DNA from: Lamellibrachia columna
Taxonomy: Eukaryota; Annelida; Polychaeta; Sabellida; Siboglinidae
Direction: 5' to 3'
Length of the DNA stretch: 64,000 nt
NCBI GenBank assembly: GCA_963662155.1
Contig: OY759264.1
Coordinates: forward strand, 10,493,931-10,557,930
Numbering within the stretch: the first letter of the stretch is position 1; every line of letters begins with the position of its first letter. A program made the position numbers and the translations under genes. A model generated the notes under the pieces. The model saw nothing but the letters and a program-made list of their open reading frames with translations. It was not told the DNA's origin and did no database searches. Shown piece after piece: positions 45,000-56,439 of the stretch.

Positions 45000-45310
45000 G
45001 TGGTGAAAGGGAGTTCCATGATAGCTTCTTTAAATTATTTTGGGCTTTTTATATTGGTAATTTTTGGTGGAATCATATTCCATATGCAAATCGCTAGGGG
45101 ATAAAATGAAAAGACCATTGCATTTATACGACACCTGGGGGCTGCGTATTGTCCACAGGTTCGAGAGCGGGTTAATAGGCCTGGAGGGAGGGGGTGATCT
45201 CAATAATGTTATTTGGAATTTTATAGAAGATTGTGGCTTGTTTAATAATACGTCTTCGTTCAAAGGTTGGCCATCCAAGGGCAGTAATTAGATCTGCTGG
45301 ATTTGTGTTC
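45000..45310 (-). mobile_element. LINE C-terminal relic (antisense)
   Basis: The reverse strand reads TALGWPTFERRRIIKQATIF then YKIPNNIIEI, matching the L-x-W-x-T-x-x-x-R-R ... Y-K-I-x-N-N motif near the end of CR1/L2-like reverse transcriptase ORFs. Later residues are interrupted by stops. Confidence 0.65.
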
Positions 45311-45546
45311 CGTCTCTAATAATTTTTAACAAATCTGGCAGCAGAGTGTTGGTCATCACCATGTTTTGCAGGACAAACGATTGCTTTTTGATTGACAGTG
45401 TGCATGTCATACATAATGCTTAAAAGTGTCATTTAATTACAATTAATGATGTTGGCTTATGCTGCATAAAATTTTATTGCAAGCAACCAGTATTTTTTTG
45501 CTAATTAAGAATGTGCTAGTCTAGTTGTATGATTTGTACCATTCAG

Positions 45547-45854
45547 CCATCATAGACCAGGTGTTTGCTATATTTGCAGCGCTATTCTCGCTGCTGGTCG
45601 TCGTCATGTGTGTCGCACTCTACTTCCTGGAGATAAAAAAGAATGTCCTCACGCGAGAAGACCGTGTAGTCTATCAGTGGACGTCCACTAATCTCACTCT
45701 CCTACGCTATTCCTTCTATGGCGTCGTCTTTGCGAGCGTGCTCAGTGCCGCCAACACACTTGTAGTGTCAGTTACTGCCAACAGGTATCCGCTCAGTTGG
45801 CGGAAGCATTTGGCAAGCAATGACAAAGTGATAGATGGTGTCATGATGTATTGA
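45547..45854 (+). CDS. Terminal exon of an unrecognised membrane protein
   Basis: Open frame to TGA 45852-45854, 101 residues if the acceptor at 45546 is used (others at 45560 and 45579 keep the same frame). Codon use is GC-richer than the surroundings and looks coding. Two hydrophobic helices: FAIFAALFSLLVVVMCVALY, then after a polar loop (EIKKNVLTREDRVVYQWTST) a second, YGVVFASVLSAANTLVVSV. The short C-terminus ends VIDGVMMY. The exon begins in phase 1, which does not match the phase-2 NLR tail, so it probably belongs to a different gene whose earlier exons I could not find. I do not recognise the family. Confidence 0.6.
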
Positions 45855-46532
45855 ACTACAGAAGCCGTTCTGCATTGAACTCAAGCCACAATTTTTTGTA
45901 TGTCTGAATCGTTTTGTCAATTTTTATGTGATAATGACGTGTTAAATTAATGTGGGACAAATTTCTGATTTATGTTGTCTTGTCACAGCTATTGTTTCAT
46001 CACAAATACATTAAGTAGACAAATGTTTTTAAAAGTAATAATGCTAAGTAATATAATACTGCACCATGAATATATCGTTATTAGTAACTGCGTTGTGATT
46101 TGTAAGGAATTACTGTAAAACCGTTGACATTGTAATTACCTCTCAACAAATATTTCTTGAGAGGTAAGTACCTTGTCAAATTCCAAGAAACTGGAAGGAC
46201 AATCCATTTAAGGACATTAGAACTGTTTTTCCTACAAATTGTTCTATATGTCTATACTCGGGCGTGGTATTTGTCAGCCCATGGTGGTAGATTAGAACAT
46301 AATAATCTGGTTAGATTTGTAGAAAGTAAACTGCACGTGTTATCAATAGAATAATGTTATCAACAGAATAATGCAGACACGTAGTATTAAACAATATATA
46401 TTGGTGGCATTTTTATGTAGATCATATTGATTCTCTGAGAATTGAATATAGCTTGATTCAGTTTGATAATTGTTTGCAAACTCAACTGAAGCTCTAAGTT
46501 GTACTTTTTCAAATTTAGGGAAAAGTAGAACT
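45855..46532. other. Flank of the membrane-protein exon
   Basis: Probably 3' UTR then intergenic. No motif supported. Confidence 0.3.
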
Positions 46533-46713
46533 AGAGGATACAAAGAAGGATTAGTAAAAGAACACTGTAGATTGTATATCAGAAAGTATTCATACTCAGA
46601 GGACAATAAATGAATGAAACAAATTGTCTACCGATTGTGCAAATACCAACAGTGAGTTGTTTCAGAATTAAATTGACAGATACCTCATAATGGTGGGCAT
46701 ACATGTAGCTCTT
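46533..46713 (+). mobile_element. CR1-like LINE 3' fragment
   Basis: Diverged copy of the fragment at 28542-28721: RGYKEGLVKEHCRLYIRKYS, then broken frames including GACAGATACCTC (DRYL). Same orientation; the two copies share the following GATGGCAATC(A/T)T segment. Confidence 0.6.
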
Positions 46714-47225
46714 AATGAGCCAACTGTAACCTTGTTGCTTTAGATGGCAATCTTTGTTTAAATGGCTGAGAAATGGTGATCTAACGCCAGTTACTTTTAC
46801 CTTCTTCCAAGAACTCATGACATCATAAGACTACTGGGAATCACCTTGCTACTACCAGCAAGATATTTTCTCAGGTGTGCAATGATGGGTGACACATGAT
46901 TACATTATTAAAGTGATTGAAAAAAAACAGCACATTTGGTTTTAAAATTGTAATTTAAGGGGTACATTTTGTGACAATTTCAGTAGCATGGCTTGAATTT
47001 AGTTTACTGCTACTGTTTTTGTTGCACAGTGCAATCTTGATATATGGAACATGTTGGGACCTACTGGCGGTATTGTATGGGACCTACTGGTCCTTGGTCC
47101 TTATATCCTATGTTCCTTTTCCATGAGTATGAGGAACCATGACCAGCAGCGCAGTCAGGACGGGGATTTCAAAGTTCCATGAGGTCGTTCTTTACATTGG
47201 GAAAGCGCATCATAGTGAGAGGCCA
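46714..47225. other. Intergenic sequence
   Basis: Nothing recognised. Confidence 0.3.
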
Positions 47226-47335
47226 TCTGTGGTATATTTAGGGGGCCATTAAATTTTTAGTTTTTCTGTATGTAACCTGTTGTACCATTACATGGTAGCA
47301 GGGTAAACTAATGGTACTCCTCTTGTGGCCACTGT
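47226..47335. mobile_element. CAGTGGCGTA-family MITE, decayed copy 3
   Basis: Internal wording (TATTTAGGGGGCC, TATGTAACCTGTTGTACCA, CATGGTAGCA) matches the MITE copies at 6764 and 40794, but the terminal repeats are lost. Confidence 0.5.
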
Positions 47336-47409
47336 ACTACATGGTAGCACGGTAAACTACTCTGTACTTAACGAAAGTACAAAAGCCTGTAAAATATCTA
47401 TTCTAACAT

Positions 47410-47600
47410 CCTCACCACCCAAATGTGTTTTAATGAACCATAGTTTTTTAATATAATTTGACCTTTAATACATATTTATGAATATCAACCATTGTTCAGA
47501 CATTGAAAGTAAACAATATTTGCCCCGGAATTTTCAAATTAACAACCATGGTCAAATTATAAACAAACTGTGGTTCATATAAACACATGATTTTGGGAAT
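47410..47600. repeat. Imperfect inverted repeat
   Basis: The left arm (about 47415-47495) reads CCCAAATGTGTTTTAATGAA... and the right arm (about 47535-47600) is its imperfect reverse complement (GGTCAAATTATAAACAAACT...TTTTGGG). One arm reappears alone at about 63095-63165. A foldback element or MITE family is likely. Confidence 0.55.
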
Positions 47601-49462
47601 GCAAACGTGAAACAACCAGTTCAATCAAAGTAGAGTAATAATTTATTTCTGGATTAATATAGAATATACATATATCTTACACAACATACACACACATACA
47701 AGCATAAAGAAACATTTCACCAATCACTCTATTTCCTCACACAACCATAATTGTTTGTAATTTACAAAACCATATCAAATTCCATTGTCTACGTACCAAG
47801 CAAAACCACACAAAAACGTATCGGAGGTATAAATAGGTATTTGGTATCAAATTCACAAGGAAATGATATATCCAGCAAAAATGAGGTAACTAGTTGTTTT
47901 ACTGAAATGAATCCACAATTAAATGTGACAATTTTTTAAATCAACATTGGACAATTAAGACAAAAGATGTGAACTGTGATTTGTCAGTTGATTTTCGTTG
48001 TACGCAGCCAATGCCAATGTTTTTCGTCTGCCAATTTTTTACCCTGCTCCTTCAAAAAATTGTGTAGACACATCTACACAACAAACTGCCTATGTTGCCG
48101 TACTGTTACACACCACTATTACACACTGTTGTTAGACACTGTTGTTAGACACCACTATTACACACTGTAGTTACACACTGCTACTAGTCTGTTCACACAA
48201 CACAACACCCTGCCATTCTAAAGCTTAACCTCTCGAGGTCCAGCGCAGTCTCACAAGCGACTGATCTCTCCAGAGAGGCAAACAATGCTACCTCGCAATT
48301 TCTAAATCTATTATGTAATATAAAAAATCACCCTTGCATCTAAATAAAAATTGCCATGTCCAATGCATACAATTAGTAAAATGCGCAATTCTCACTTGGT
48401 CAGTGTATCGTCTAAAATGCCACCTCCACTTTCACGAGTGCTCGAGTGAAATACTTCAGCTGGGAGTATCCCATCATCACACTCCTATTAAAACCTCCCC
48501 CATATTTCTATTGTAGCTTTCTATAACATGTCCCGAGTGCTGTGTCTTCAGCAAACCCTTGCAACTCCCGTACGCAGTGACAATCCATAAACTGACAGTC
48601 CCGACCACCATATAAACTCTTCGATTCTTTTTACATGCCTAAGATCTTGTGTGCGTGTGCGTGGCATTTGACCAGTGTAACCACGATACAGCCATCCCAC
48701 ACAATAAACGTGCATATGTACATATAGATATATACAAACTGTACACATGTCCATCTGGTGACAGCGACGGACACTACACATTCACCACGATAGCAGCAGT
48801 TTGCTTGTATGTACAATGTTTTGCACGAGTTTCGATGCTACAATATGTACACACATTCGTTTGTTTGATCGTAGTTCCTGCTACCATCCGGTTTCCGATG
48901 CCTGTCCACGATTGCATCATATTAATTTAAAGTCGGAAATACAGTTTCATCAGAGACGGAGTCACATTAAAACTCGGCCCAATATAATTGCACAGAATTG
49001 GATTTCAAATTTCATGATCCACACCCCTTGCAAGCCCCACACACAGGTAGAATTCGCACACTATACAAAGTGGGGTGAAACCCATCACCCCCTGCAGACC
49101 CGTCTCGGACATGCGGTTTTAAAATCGGTTTCGTGTTGTAAGCAGAAGTAAAATTCAGTTAAAAATTGTAAAAAAAATTTGCTTTGCGTTTTAAAATGCC
49201 AGAACCAGGAACACTATGACGACAATGACTGGTCATACCTTTCAAGGAGGTAATAAATGGCAGTTCCCATAAAACATTATTAAAACATCCGAGTCGGATT
49301 TACACCAAAACGCAGATCATCGTACAACGATGCCACAACAGGGTTTCATTGGTTCGTCACCGAGCCAATCTCAAGCACAACGTTGGATTCATATTATATT
49401 ACGACGGCTACGACTACTCTGCTACGACTACGTGTACAGCTGTGTGCAAAGAGGGGGCGCCA
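47601..49462 (-). other. Downstream of the Cdc25 stop; likely 3' UTR
   Basis: No exon seen after the Cdc25 stop. Reverse-strand AATAAA hexamers occur, one at 47642-47647, but which is used cannot be told. A short tandem array of TTACACACTG/TTAGACACTG lies at about 48110-48185. Confidence 0.35.
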
Positions 49463-49600
49463 CTAGAAGCGCAGACCCGTCCGTGGAGCGCACCGACTCT
49501 TCTCTCCGGCCCATGACTTTGACTTGGCACGGAAGTGTCTCAGATCGTTGTTGTGATCCTGATGCAACATTGGCTTGTAGTTGGGGGGGTCACACATATC
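49463..49600 (-). CDS. cdc25: Cdc25 exon 9 (C-terminus and stop)
   Basis: 138 nt to TAG at 49463-49465. [26 protein letters not shown], ending RTGLRF. The CDP-x-YKPM and SWAGEKSR motifs are typical; the last few residues differ from the usual SRLKKL-like end. Confidence 0.92.
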   Translation of the reverse strand, partial: DMCDPPNYKPMLHQDHNNDLRHFRAKSKSWAGEKSRCAPRTGLRF

Positions 49601-52600
49601 CTGCAAACAAAATAACACAATGACAGACACGGAACCCATGCATAGCCAGATTAAAAAACAACCACCTAAAAATCCCTCTTCAATTTTTTCGCTCGTTCCA
49701 TTTCAGTTTCATTTCACAATAAATCTAACCATTCGTGTATCCACTACGACATGCTAGCTTGTTTGTACTAATTTGTGTTTTAGTTTTTGTGAAATTATCG
49801 GACAAACTATCATATTATTTTTGATCGGCTCCGGTCGAAATTCAGCGAAAAAAGTGGTCTGTATATCGGAGGACATTCACATAGGACGATCTAACATCCA
49901 AATGAATGAATTCAATGAATGAATGAAGACGATCTATCGACCAAAATACATTCTTCTGATGATTTTAACTAAAGCACACAATCCTTAAATAAACGTAATG
50001 AAGACATAGTGATATATTGTGCATAACTGATGAACTAAGAAAGATCAGACGGCGGTGGTTCAGACATGTCGTACGTAGAGAAAGAGAGATAATGTGATAA
50101 AGAAGGTGTGAAGGCTGCCTTTGGATGGAACACGGAGCAAAGGTTAAGAGGAGAGACCCGGAGGTGACAGAGGTTGTGGAGGACGCAATGGACAGGACAT
50201 CATGGTGGAAGAAGATCCAAGCGGCTGCTCCTAATAGGGAATAAACGTTTGTAAGAAGACGACTGGTCGAAGAACACTGCATATACGAGAAGAGACAAAA
50301 ACTAATCCTACCTGATAGGACTCGAAGAAAGCTTTGTAGCCACCGTTCAGCAGGTAAACTTCTGGGTAATGCAACGATGGGTAGCAATCGTTGTTCGCAT
50401 CACGGTCCTTGTTACGGAGAAACCTTGACCTGCAATTATGGGAAATATGCAGCATCATTACCAGTTCTCGTAACACAGGGTTTAACATATTCACTAAATA
50501 TTACGATCGAGGGACTGATATAATAATATCTGGTGTGTAGTTGGTCATGAAGACAGGTTTTATAAATTACACTGAAAACTACTATTAGTAGTTTTCAGGA
50601 ATGTCCAAATACTGTCAATTTTTTATTAGCCGTATATATGTGCATACTTTGATGGGAAGAAACACACTGGAAATAATTTTTAATTCATTCATTCTAGAAA
50701 TTCAATAAAGCAGACAGGTTTTTTACTGCATGCTACTTTTTTTTACCAAAAATTTTTCAAAACAGTAACATAAATATATTACGCACACACTTTCGTACAC
50801 GCAATGGAAGGAATAAGACAGGATACTTACAGCTTAGGCCCTCGCTCCGAAGAGAACTCGCAGTGGAAGATGATGATGTTGCGTTTGCGCGAGGACGACG
50901 GAGTGCGATGCTGATTCGAGTTGAGCATCTCTTCAATGATCTCTTCCTTCGTGTATAAGTTCTTGGCGTCCTGGACAGTGAGTGGACAGTGGTCAATGGA
51001 ACGGACATCGTTACATATCATGGAGAGCTTAGCTCAGTACAGGGTTTTATCCTTAACGTGAACTCCTCAAAAAATATTTTAAATTAATTTTTTTAATTCA
51101 ACCTGAATTTTAGAAATAAAAAATTTATTGGACTTTTTATTTAATTTATCTATTCACAATTATTATTCATAAAATAATTATTTAATTGTTAAGGATTTGT
51201 AAATTGATTGATTGTAATGATATGTATGTATATATTTGTTTTATTTGTATAGTATAGTTGTATATGTATTTCATTACTTGATTCACCAATCCACAAGCTT
51301 CGTCAATCCAGCCAAAATGAGATTCTACTGTACCATAATTAATAACTGTCGGTAACTTGTTCTAACTAAAACAATAATTTTATTGAAACGAAGAGTCATG
51401 AACATTGCTTACCTTGATATGGCCAGCGTTGTACTCGTAAGGGTACCGACAGTCTATGATGAGAAACTTCTCAACGACATGTGAGAACTCATTGTCCAAC
51501 AGTTTCTTCAGCTAAAAAAGACAGATAAGTTGGTGAGTTTAATATAACACAAAACATGATATGAAAATTATTTTTTATATACAATCAAACAGATCATCTC
51601 AGTCAATAAATATGTTTCGTTGTGATGTTTCAGCTGTCTTCGTCAGATTAACTACAGCTAGAGATGCTGACATCATGAGCTAATTAGTCTGATGAAGGCA
51701 GCTGAAAATTGCTGAAACAAGCGTCACAACGTAACAGGTAAAGTGACTGTGAAAATCGATTAAATTTTATTGGATTACAATTATCAGTTCCAGAAATATT
51801 AGAACTTGTTATAGCCGGGACACAATCGCAAAAGACCATCGGCCAATTGCTGAACTTCATTCAATGTCTGGGAGACCGGCAACACAGACAATGCACACTC
51901 ACTGTATCAACACTGATGTTCTTGAGGTCCTGATGCTTGCCGGGCTTCAGTGGCAGACAGTACGGCTTGCTGTAGTCTCCGATTAGGTCAGCCTGCTCCT
52001 CGTTGCGACTCATCGCCGACTTGACAAACACCTCCGACTGACAGCGCTGCAGTGTGCGAACCGGTGTGATCTGAACGCAAACAGTGTAACCGTGAGGGCA
52101 GCTCAACTCACATCTGTTTTACCAGGTGAATTCAAACATTATTGATCATGTTTTTGTGAATATGTTTAAACTGGAACCGATGACAAGTGCAGGCCACAAA
52201 TAAAACAAAAATAATTTGCTAGGGTTTTAAAAAAATCACATTTATTAATAGATGGTAATTTGTGCAACAGTTTATTTTAGATAGAAGCTATCCTGTATAG
52301 GAATTATTAGACATTACAATTACAAAAAAAGTCAAGAAAGAAATAGAGAAAAAAAGAGGGAGAAAAAACATCATACAACACTAACCTTTCGTGGACTTGG
52401 AATGACACTATCCGACGCAAGGATGCCTCGACGTCGTTTCATCATGTGTGGCGTCGCGTCATCATCACCGTCATGACATTCCTGACGCTTCACTGCGACT
52501 GGTCGTGGTCGAACGTCGAACGAGTGAGACTTATGAGCGAGCAGACGGGCACCGGAGTCACTGGGAGAGCGGAACAATCCTCGGCGGCTGCACTGTGACA

Positions 52601-54085
52601 TCTATGGACAAAAACAGGAACTTTAAATTACAGGGTAACGTGTTATTAACATGACATGGTAAAGAATGCCATAGGCAAAAACATCAATATAAATTTTTTA
52701 CCACCAAAAATCAGGATCTCACATTTAATTAGGATCTACCATTTAATCATGATGTCACAGTTAATTGGGATCTTACATAAAATCAGGATCTCGCATAAAT
52801 CAGGATCTCACCTTTTCCTTTTCAAAGTAGACTCCACTATCCTGGGAGGTATCATCCAATGAGAAAGAACACTTGACTTTCTCCGGAGTATTCTCTTTCT
52901 CAGCCTGACCCATGGCCGAATATGGTGGTGACGGCTCGAAGTCAAACGCCATCTGGTGACAGCAAAACAATTCATTGTGTGACAAATCATATTATACTGC
53001 CAATTTCTTGTGGGGCATTTCTGCATAAAAATCTACCAGTGTAATTTCAACAATTTTTTTTACATTAAAATTGTTTTTATATTACATAATTTTTCTGTCA
53101 ACCATATTTTGCAAAAAAATTTCATTATCCGTCCTTATTTTATTAACAAAACTGCATTTACCATAGAAATCAGACACACAACAGCAAGTATATATATAAA
53201 ATCTCCAATAACATTTAAAATCTCCAATAATATATCAAATCTCCAGCTTCAACATCATAAAAGTTTCTTATGAAATCTGTAGTCGTAACATAAAACTTTT
53301 GTCTTCGAGAATTAGCATACCTTGTCAAATCCGACGCCACTGTCCTGCGAGTTGCTGTCGTCCTCGTCATCGTTGTCAAGCGAACACATCTTGAAGTTGG
53401 GCAGGATCGGTGACCCGACATCCTGACTGTCAGATGAGAAGCGCGGGAAGGCGTTCATTGGCTGTGGGGACTGGTCAAATCCACAGAACGGCACCTGACA
53501 ACAGCAAAGGGCGCCATTAGTCAATTGGTTCAAATGCACTGTATATCCCATGATATGGACATCAACATCCATTAGCTTTATGTAATTACAATAGACAACT
53601 CATGATATCACAAATAATAATGTTACAAATTATGTCAATAAATAATATACTTTTGTTTCTATTCAGTTTCTGGTAGGGCTTAGAATTTCAGCCTTTTTTT
53701 TAAATCCATTTTGCATTTATATATATTATTTCTCTAATGTGGTACTGTTGCCATATTTGATTTCACTGTTGAGTTAAGAATTGTACATAAAAAAAATAAT
53801 GGAAAATAGGTTTAGACACAGCAGATATTGTTGACTGAATTTTGATGTAGCACTTAGCTTCCTGGACAGTGGCAAGTGTAAATCTAAATGAGAAGCCATG
53901 TCTATTCCCACACTGACCATTACTTCTGACCACTACTCTACCAGGAAGCCAGGATATAATTCAGTCACTCAATAATGGACAAATGTAATCGCATGGCTTC
54001 CCAATCATCCAATCATCCACCTACCGGCATAGACTGGAACCGACGGAACGCTGCACTCTTCACTTCAAGCATCTCAAATGGCGAT
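49463..54085 (-). CDS. cdc25: Cdc25-type M-phase inducer phosphatase gene
   Basis: Nine coding exons on the reverse strand: 54025-54085, 53321-53494, 52812-52952, 52386-52601, 51903-52070, 51413-51511, 50831-50970, 50312-50429 and 49463-49600 (1255 nt, 418 codons with stop). All junctions are GT-AG and phases agree. Known for the family: a dual-specificity phosphatase that removes inhibitory phosphates from Thr/Tyr of CDKs to trigger mitosis. Seen here: an N-terminal regulatory half with a KEN box, DSG motifs and an R-x-x-S-M-P site, then the rhodanese-like domain with [34 protein letters not shown], the P-loop [10 protein letters not shown] (catalytic Cys codon 50860-50862), [12 protein letters not shown], and the C-terminal [11 protein letters not shown]. 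The true N-terminus is unresolved: exon 54025-54085 opens in phase 2, and either upstream exons exist or translation starts at its internal ATG. Transcription is convergent with the NLR. Confidence 0.93.
50020..50245 (+). mobile_element. LINE C-terminal relic in a Cdc25 intron
   Basis: The forward strand reads [16 protein letters not shown], and after two stops [19 protein letters not shown] and [13 protein letters not shown]. The order R-W-x-x-H-V ... W ... A-x-x-R is that of many LINE ORF2 C-termini. It lies between exons 8 and 9. Confidence 0.55.
50312..50429 (-). CDS. cdc25: Cdc25 exon 8
   Basis: 118 nt, phase 2 to 0. [14 protein letters not shown], then [20 protein letters not shown] and ESYQ, matching the conserved segment after the P-loop. 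Confidence 0.94.
50831..50970 (-). CDS. cdc25: Cdc25 exon 7 (catalytic P-loop)
   Basis: 140 nt, phase 0 to 2. [16 protein letters not shown], a linker [15 protein letters not shown], then [16 protein letters not shown]. The Cys and Arg of the C-x5-R signature are intact. Confidence 0.95.
51413..51511 (-). CDS. cdc25: Cdc25 exon 6
   Basis: 99 nt, phase 0-0. LKKLLDNEF then [21 protein letters not shown], the rhodanese-fold core. Confidence 0.94.
51903..52070 (-). CDS. cdc25: Cdc25 exon 5 (start of catalytic domain)
   Basis: 168 nt, phase 0-0. Contains [20 protein letters not shown] and LKNISVDT, the conserved entry to the Cdc25 catalytic domain. Confidence 0.93.
52386..52601 (-). CDS. cdc25: Cdc25 exon 4 (LFRSPS, basic region)
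   Basis: 216 nt, phase 0-0. [10 protein letters not shown], then [11 protein letters not shown] and MMKRRRG, in the order LFxSPS / RPVxKRxE / KRRR known from Cdc25 proteins before the catalytic domain. The basic cluster is a plausible nuclear localisation signal. Confidence 0.88.
52812..52952 (-). CDS. cdc25: Cdc25 exon 3 (regulatory, KEN box)
   Basis: 141 nt, phase 0-0. Begins [18 protein letters not shown] box (AEKENTPEK, codons at 52890-52898) is an expected APC/C-Cdh1 signal. It ends [13 protein letters not shown], echoing the end of exon 2. Confidence 0.88.
53321..53494 (-). CDS. cdc25: Cdc25 exon 2 (regulatory, DSG motif)
   Basis: 174 nt, phase 0-0. Begins [14 protein letters not shown] and contains an acidic stretch [20 protein letters not shown]. 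The DSG motif lies in an acidic context, as in beta-TrCP degrons of vertebrate Cdc25A. Confidence 0.85.
54025..54085 (-). CDS. cdc25: Cdc25 exon 1 (first recognised)
   Basis: 61 nt; encodes [20 protein letters not shown] and ends on a complete codon at donor GTAGGT. RRFQSMP resembles the R-x-x-S-M-P site in vertebrate Cdc25 that checkpoint kinases phosphorylate and 14-3-3 binds. The in-frame ATG of the EMLEV segment is a possible start. Confidence 0.75.
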
Positions 54086-54330
54086 CTAAAGCAGAGATAC
54101 AGTCACCGTCATGCACAGAAATCACCATAGCAACCAAAACAAAGCAGTAACATTAATTCATTAATTCCCCAAGCAAATAAGCTTTGCATACAAGTCAATA
54201 TCATTTATACTCAAATTACCAAAAGAGTGAAAAGAAACAAGTAAAAACTTGTACAAATCAATATAATTAATAATAAAATTGCTATAAAAATTAAGCTCCC
54301 TAGAAAAACTACGATGTGCCAAGCAATGAG

Positions 54331-54384
54331 CTGTATAGCTAATAGCTACTGTATAGCTAATAGCTACTGTATAGCTAATAGCTA
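54331..54384. repeat. 18-bp minisatellite
   Basis: Three copies of ACTGTATAGCTAATAGCT. Confidence 0.85.
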
Positions 54385-56439
54385 TCACTGTGAGAGAATA
54401 AAGTGCTAGCAGCGCTGCACACTCACAAGGGCAGTCTGGACCGCCTGCCCTTCATTGGGACATCATCCATAAACATGACCGCTGGCGAAAACATAATCCT
54501 TGCAAAATATCTAACTTCCAAAGGTGCTTCCTACTTGGAGCTGTTTGTATACAATGATTCCCTCAACCCGATGAGAGTCTATATGCTAGTTTCCCAGACA
54601 CCGCCCCAGCCAATCACAGCAGGGTATGCTGCTCACCCATTGTGCTGGGGTAAACAATGAGAGTTTATCTTGTGTACATAACACCTGTACTGGCCCAGGC
54701 ATTGCTTGGCTAACTTTGGCAAACTGTGATCACTATTGACAGCCCAATTGTCATGACAATGGAAGATCACCCTGCTGGTAATACCCTAATCCACCCTGGT
54801 CATTTGTCAACACCCAGGATGTTCAGGGATGAACAGAGAGTGCTGGGAGGCAGCAGAGGTGTTGGCAGCTGGACAATATTGGTGTGGGAAATTGTGGTCA
54901 TAATACTTTAAAAATTTGAGTGAGGTGTGTGTAGTAACACTGTCATATATCACACATGCTGAGTGAAACTATTAGTGTTGACATGTGTACTGTACACTAC
55001 CCCACATGTGTACACTACACAATCCATGGTTTAATAGCAGAAATTGTACCTTATATAAATTAATATATTGTACATTGCATAGAGGTATAGTTATTAGTGT
55101 AGTTCTTGTATTAACACACAATATCAGCAATAACTACACACAAAAACCATGCAGTTTATGTATCATCTGTAAAATCAATAATTGTTACTGTCAATAGTGA
55201 ACTGTCTTGGCCAAATAAATCTACACTGTTAAGTCTTAATATGAACCAAATCATAGACAGATCCCCAACAAATTATTGTCACAAAAATTTATTCTGGAAT
55301 AAAATGTTTTTGGTGGAGAATAAATCAGAGAAACAAAGTTTGGTATTGGAATCTATTCCTGCTTATTAATATAAAGTAAACAGGTCTACTCTTGTTTATT
55401 AAATGTCCATCCTAAATCCTGCTCATTAATATAAAGTATACATGTCTACTCCTGTTTATTATTAAATGCCCATCCTAAAAACATTACCTATTAAATTATC
55501 TTTTACCGGATCTGTGTAACATTCAACGACAAGGGCAAAAAGTAGTGTGGCTCTATATATTATGACAAAGTTACCTGATTTAACGATCAGTCTAAAGTCA
55601 ATACTTTCTATGATTTCAACAAAAGGAGGCAATCTTTTATTAAACAATCTACAAACATTACTTCAACTATTCACTCACTACACATCTGAACATCCATGAA
55701 CCTGATTCAAAATGGGCTAAACAAATGGGTTAAATAAATGAGTTTGGATTTTTAATATTAATAATTCTAAATGTAATCTGTCACATTATTTCTGTAACTG
55801 TCATGACTATTTCCTTCGACCAATCAAACTCATCCATGCTGTCTGTAAAAACAAGCCTTCCCATCATGCAACATCTTAATTGCAAGTTGAGGTAATTATC
55901 AATTAATCCCATAAGCTGCCCCCTGGCCCAATTACCCAATTGCCCCAAATGGATGACCAAAACCAATGTTAGCTTTCACACCTCCCCTGTTGACCAATGA
56001 CTGGACTGGGTTGACCACTCACACCTGGTGGAAGGGTCAGTGGCTGTGGTCACACACCCCAGGGGTAACATCAAATAGAGGGGCATTGTTCTTAATGGCC
56101 ACTAAGGGAACCAATATTTGTAGTTAGACATCTTCCTGGGTTGTTACCCTGTAGACACATAGATGGGATCAGTGTTAAGGGGGTGGGGTGACCAGACAGG
56201 GTAGGAATACTTCAGCACGTATTCTAGATTTCAGAGCAAATTTCTACCATCAAAATGTGGAGGATTAACAAATGTAAATGTTTATTCATTTATATAGCAC
56301 CATATCTATACAATGGTATTGTATGGTACTGTACAGTAAAAGAAATGTTATGGTAAAAATGTCAAAACAATAAAAACAAATGCAATAATACAAATGATTA
56401 TAAAAAATAAAGCTATTTAAATGACTTAAATTAATAACT
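54385..56439. other. Upstream of Cdc25 exon 1, first part
   Basis: No exon recognised. A roughly 60-70-bp imperfect duplication lies at about 55358-55487 (both copies contain ATTAATATAAAGTA and CCATCCTAAA). An 85-codon forward ORF at 54403-54660 has no domain-like pattern. Confidence 0.35.

Noticed and set aside
45547..45854. Assignment of the membrane exon to TMEM127
   Set aside because: Only a loose resemblance in one helix (small residues and AAN); the loop sequences do not match, so the family was left open.
54403..54660. 85-codon forward ORF upstream of Cdc25
   Set aside because: No splice context, domain or composition supporting a gene.
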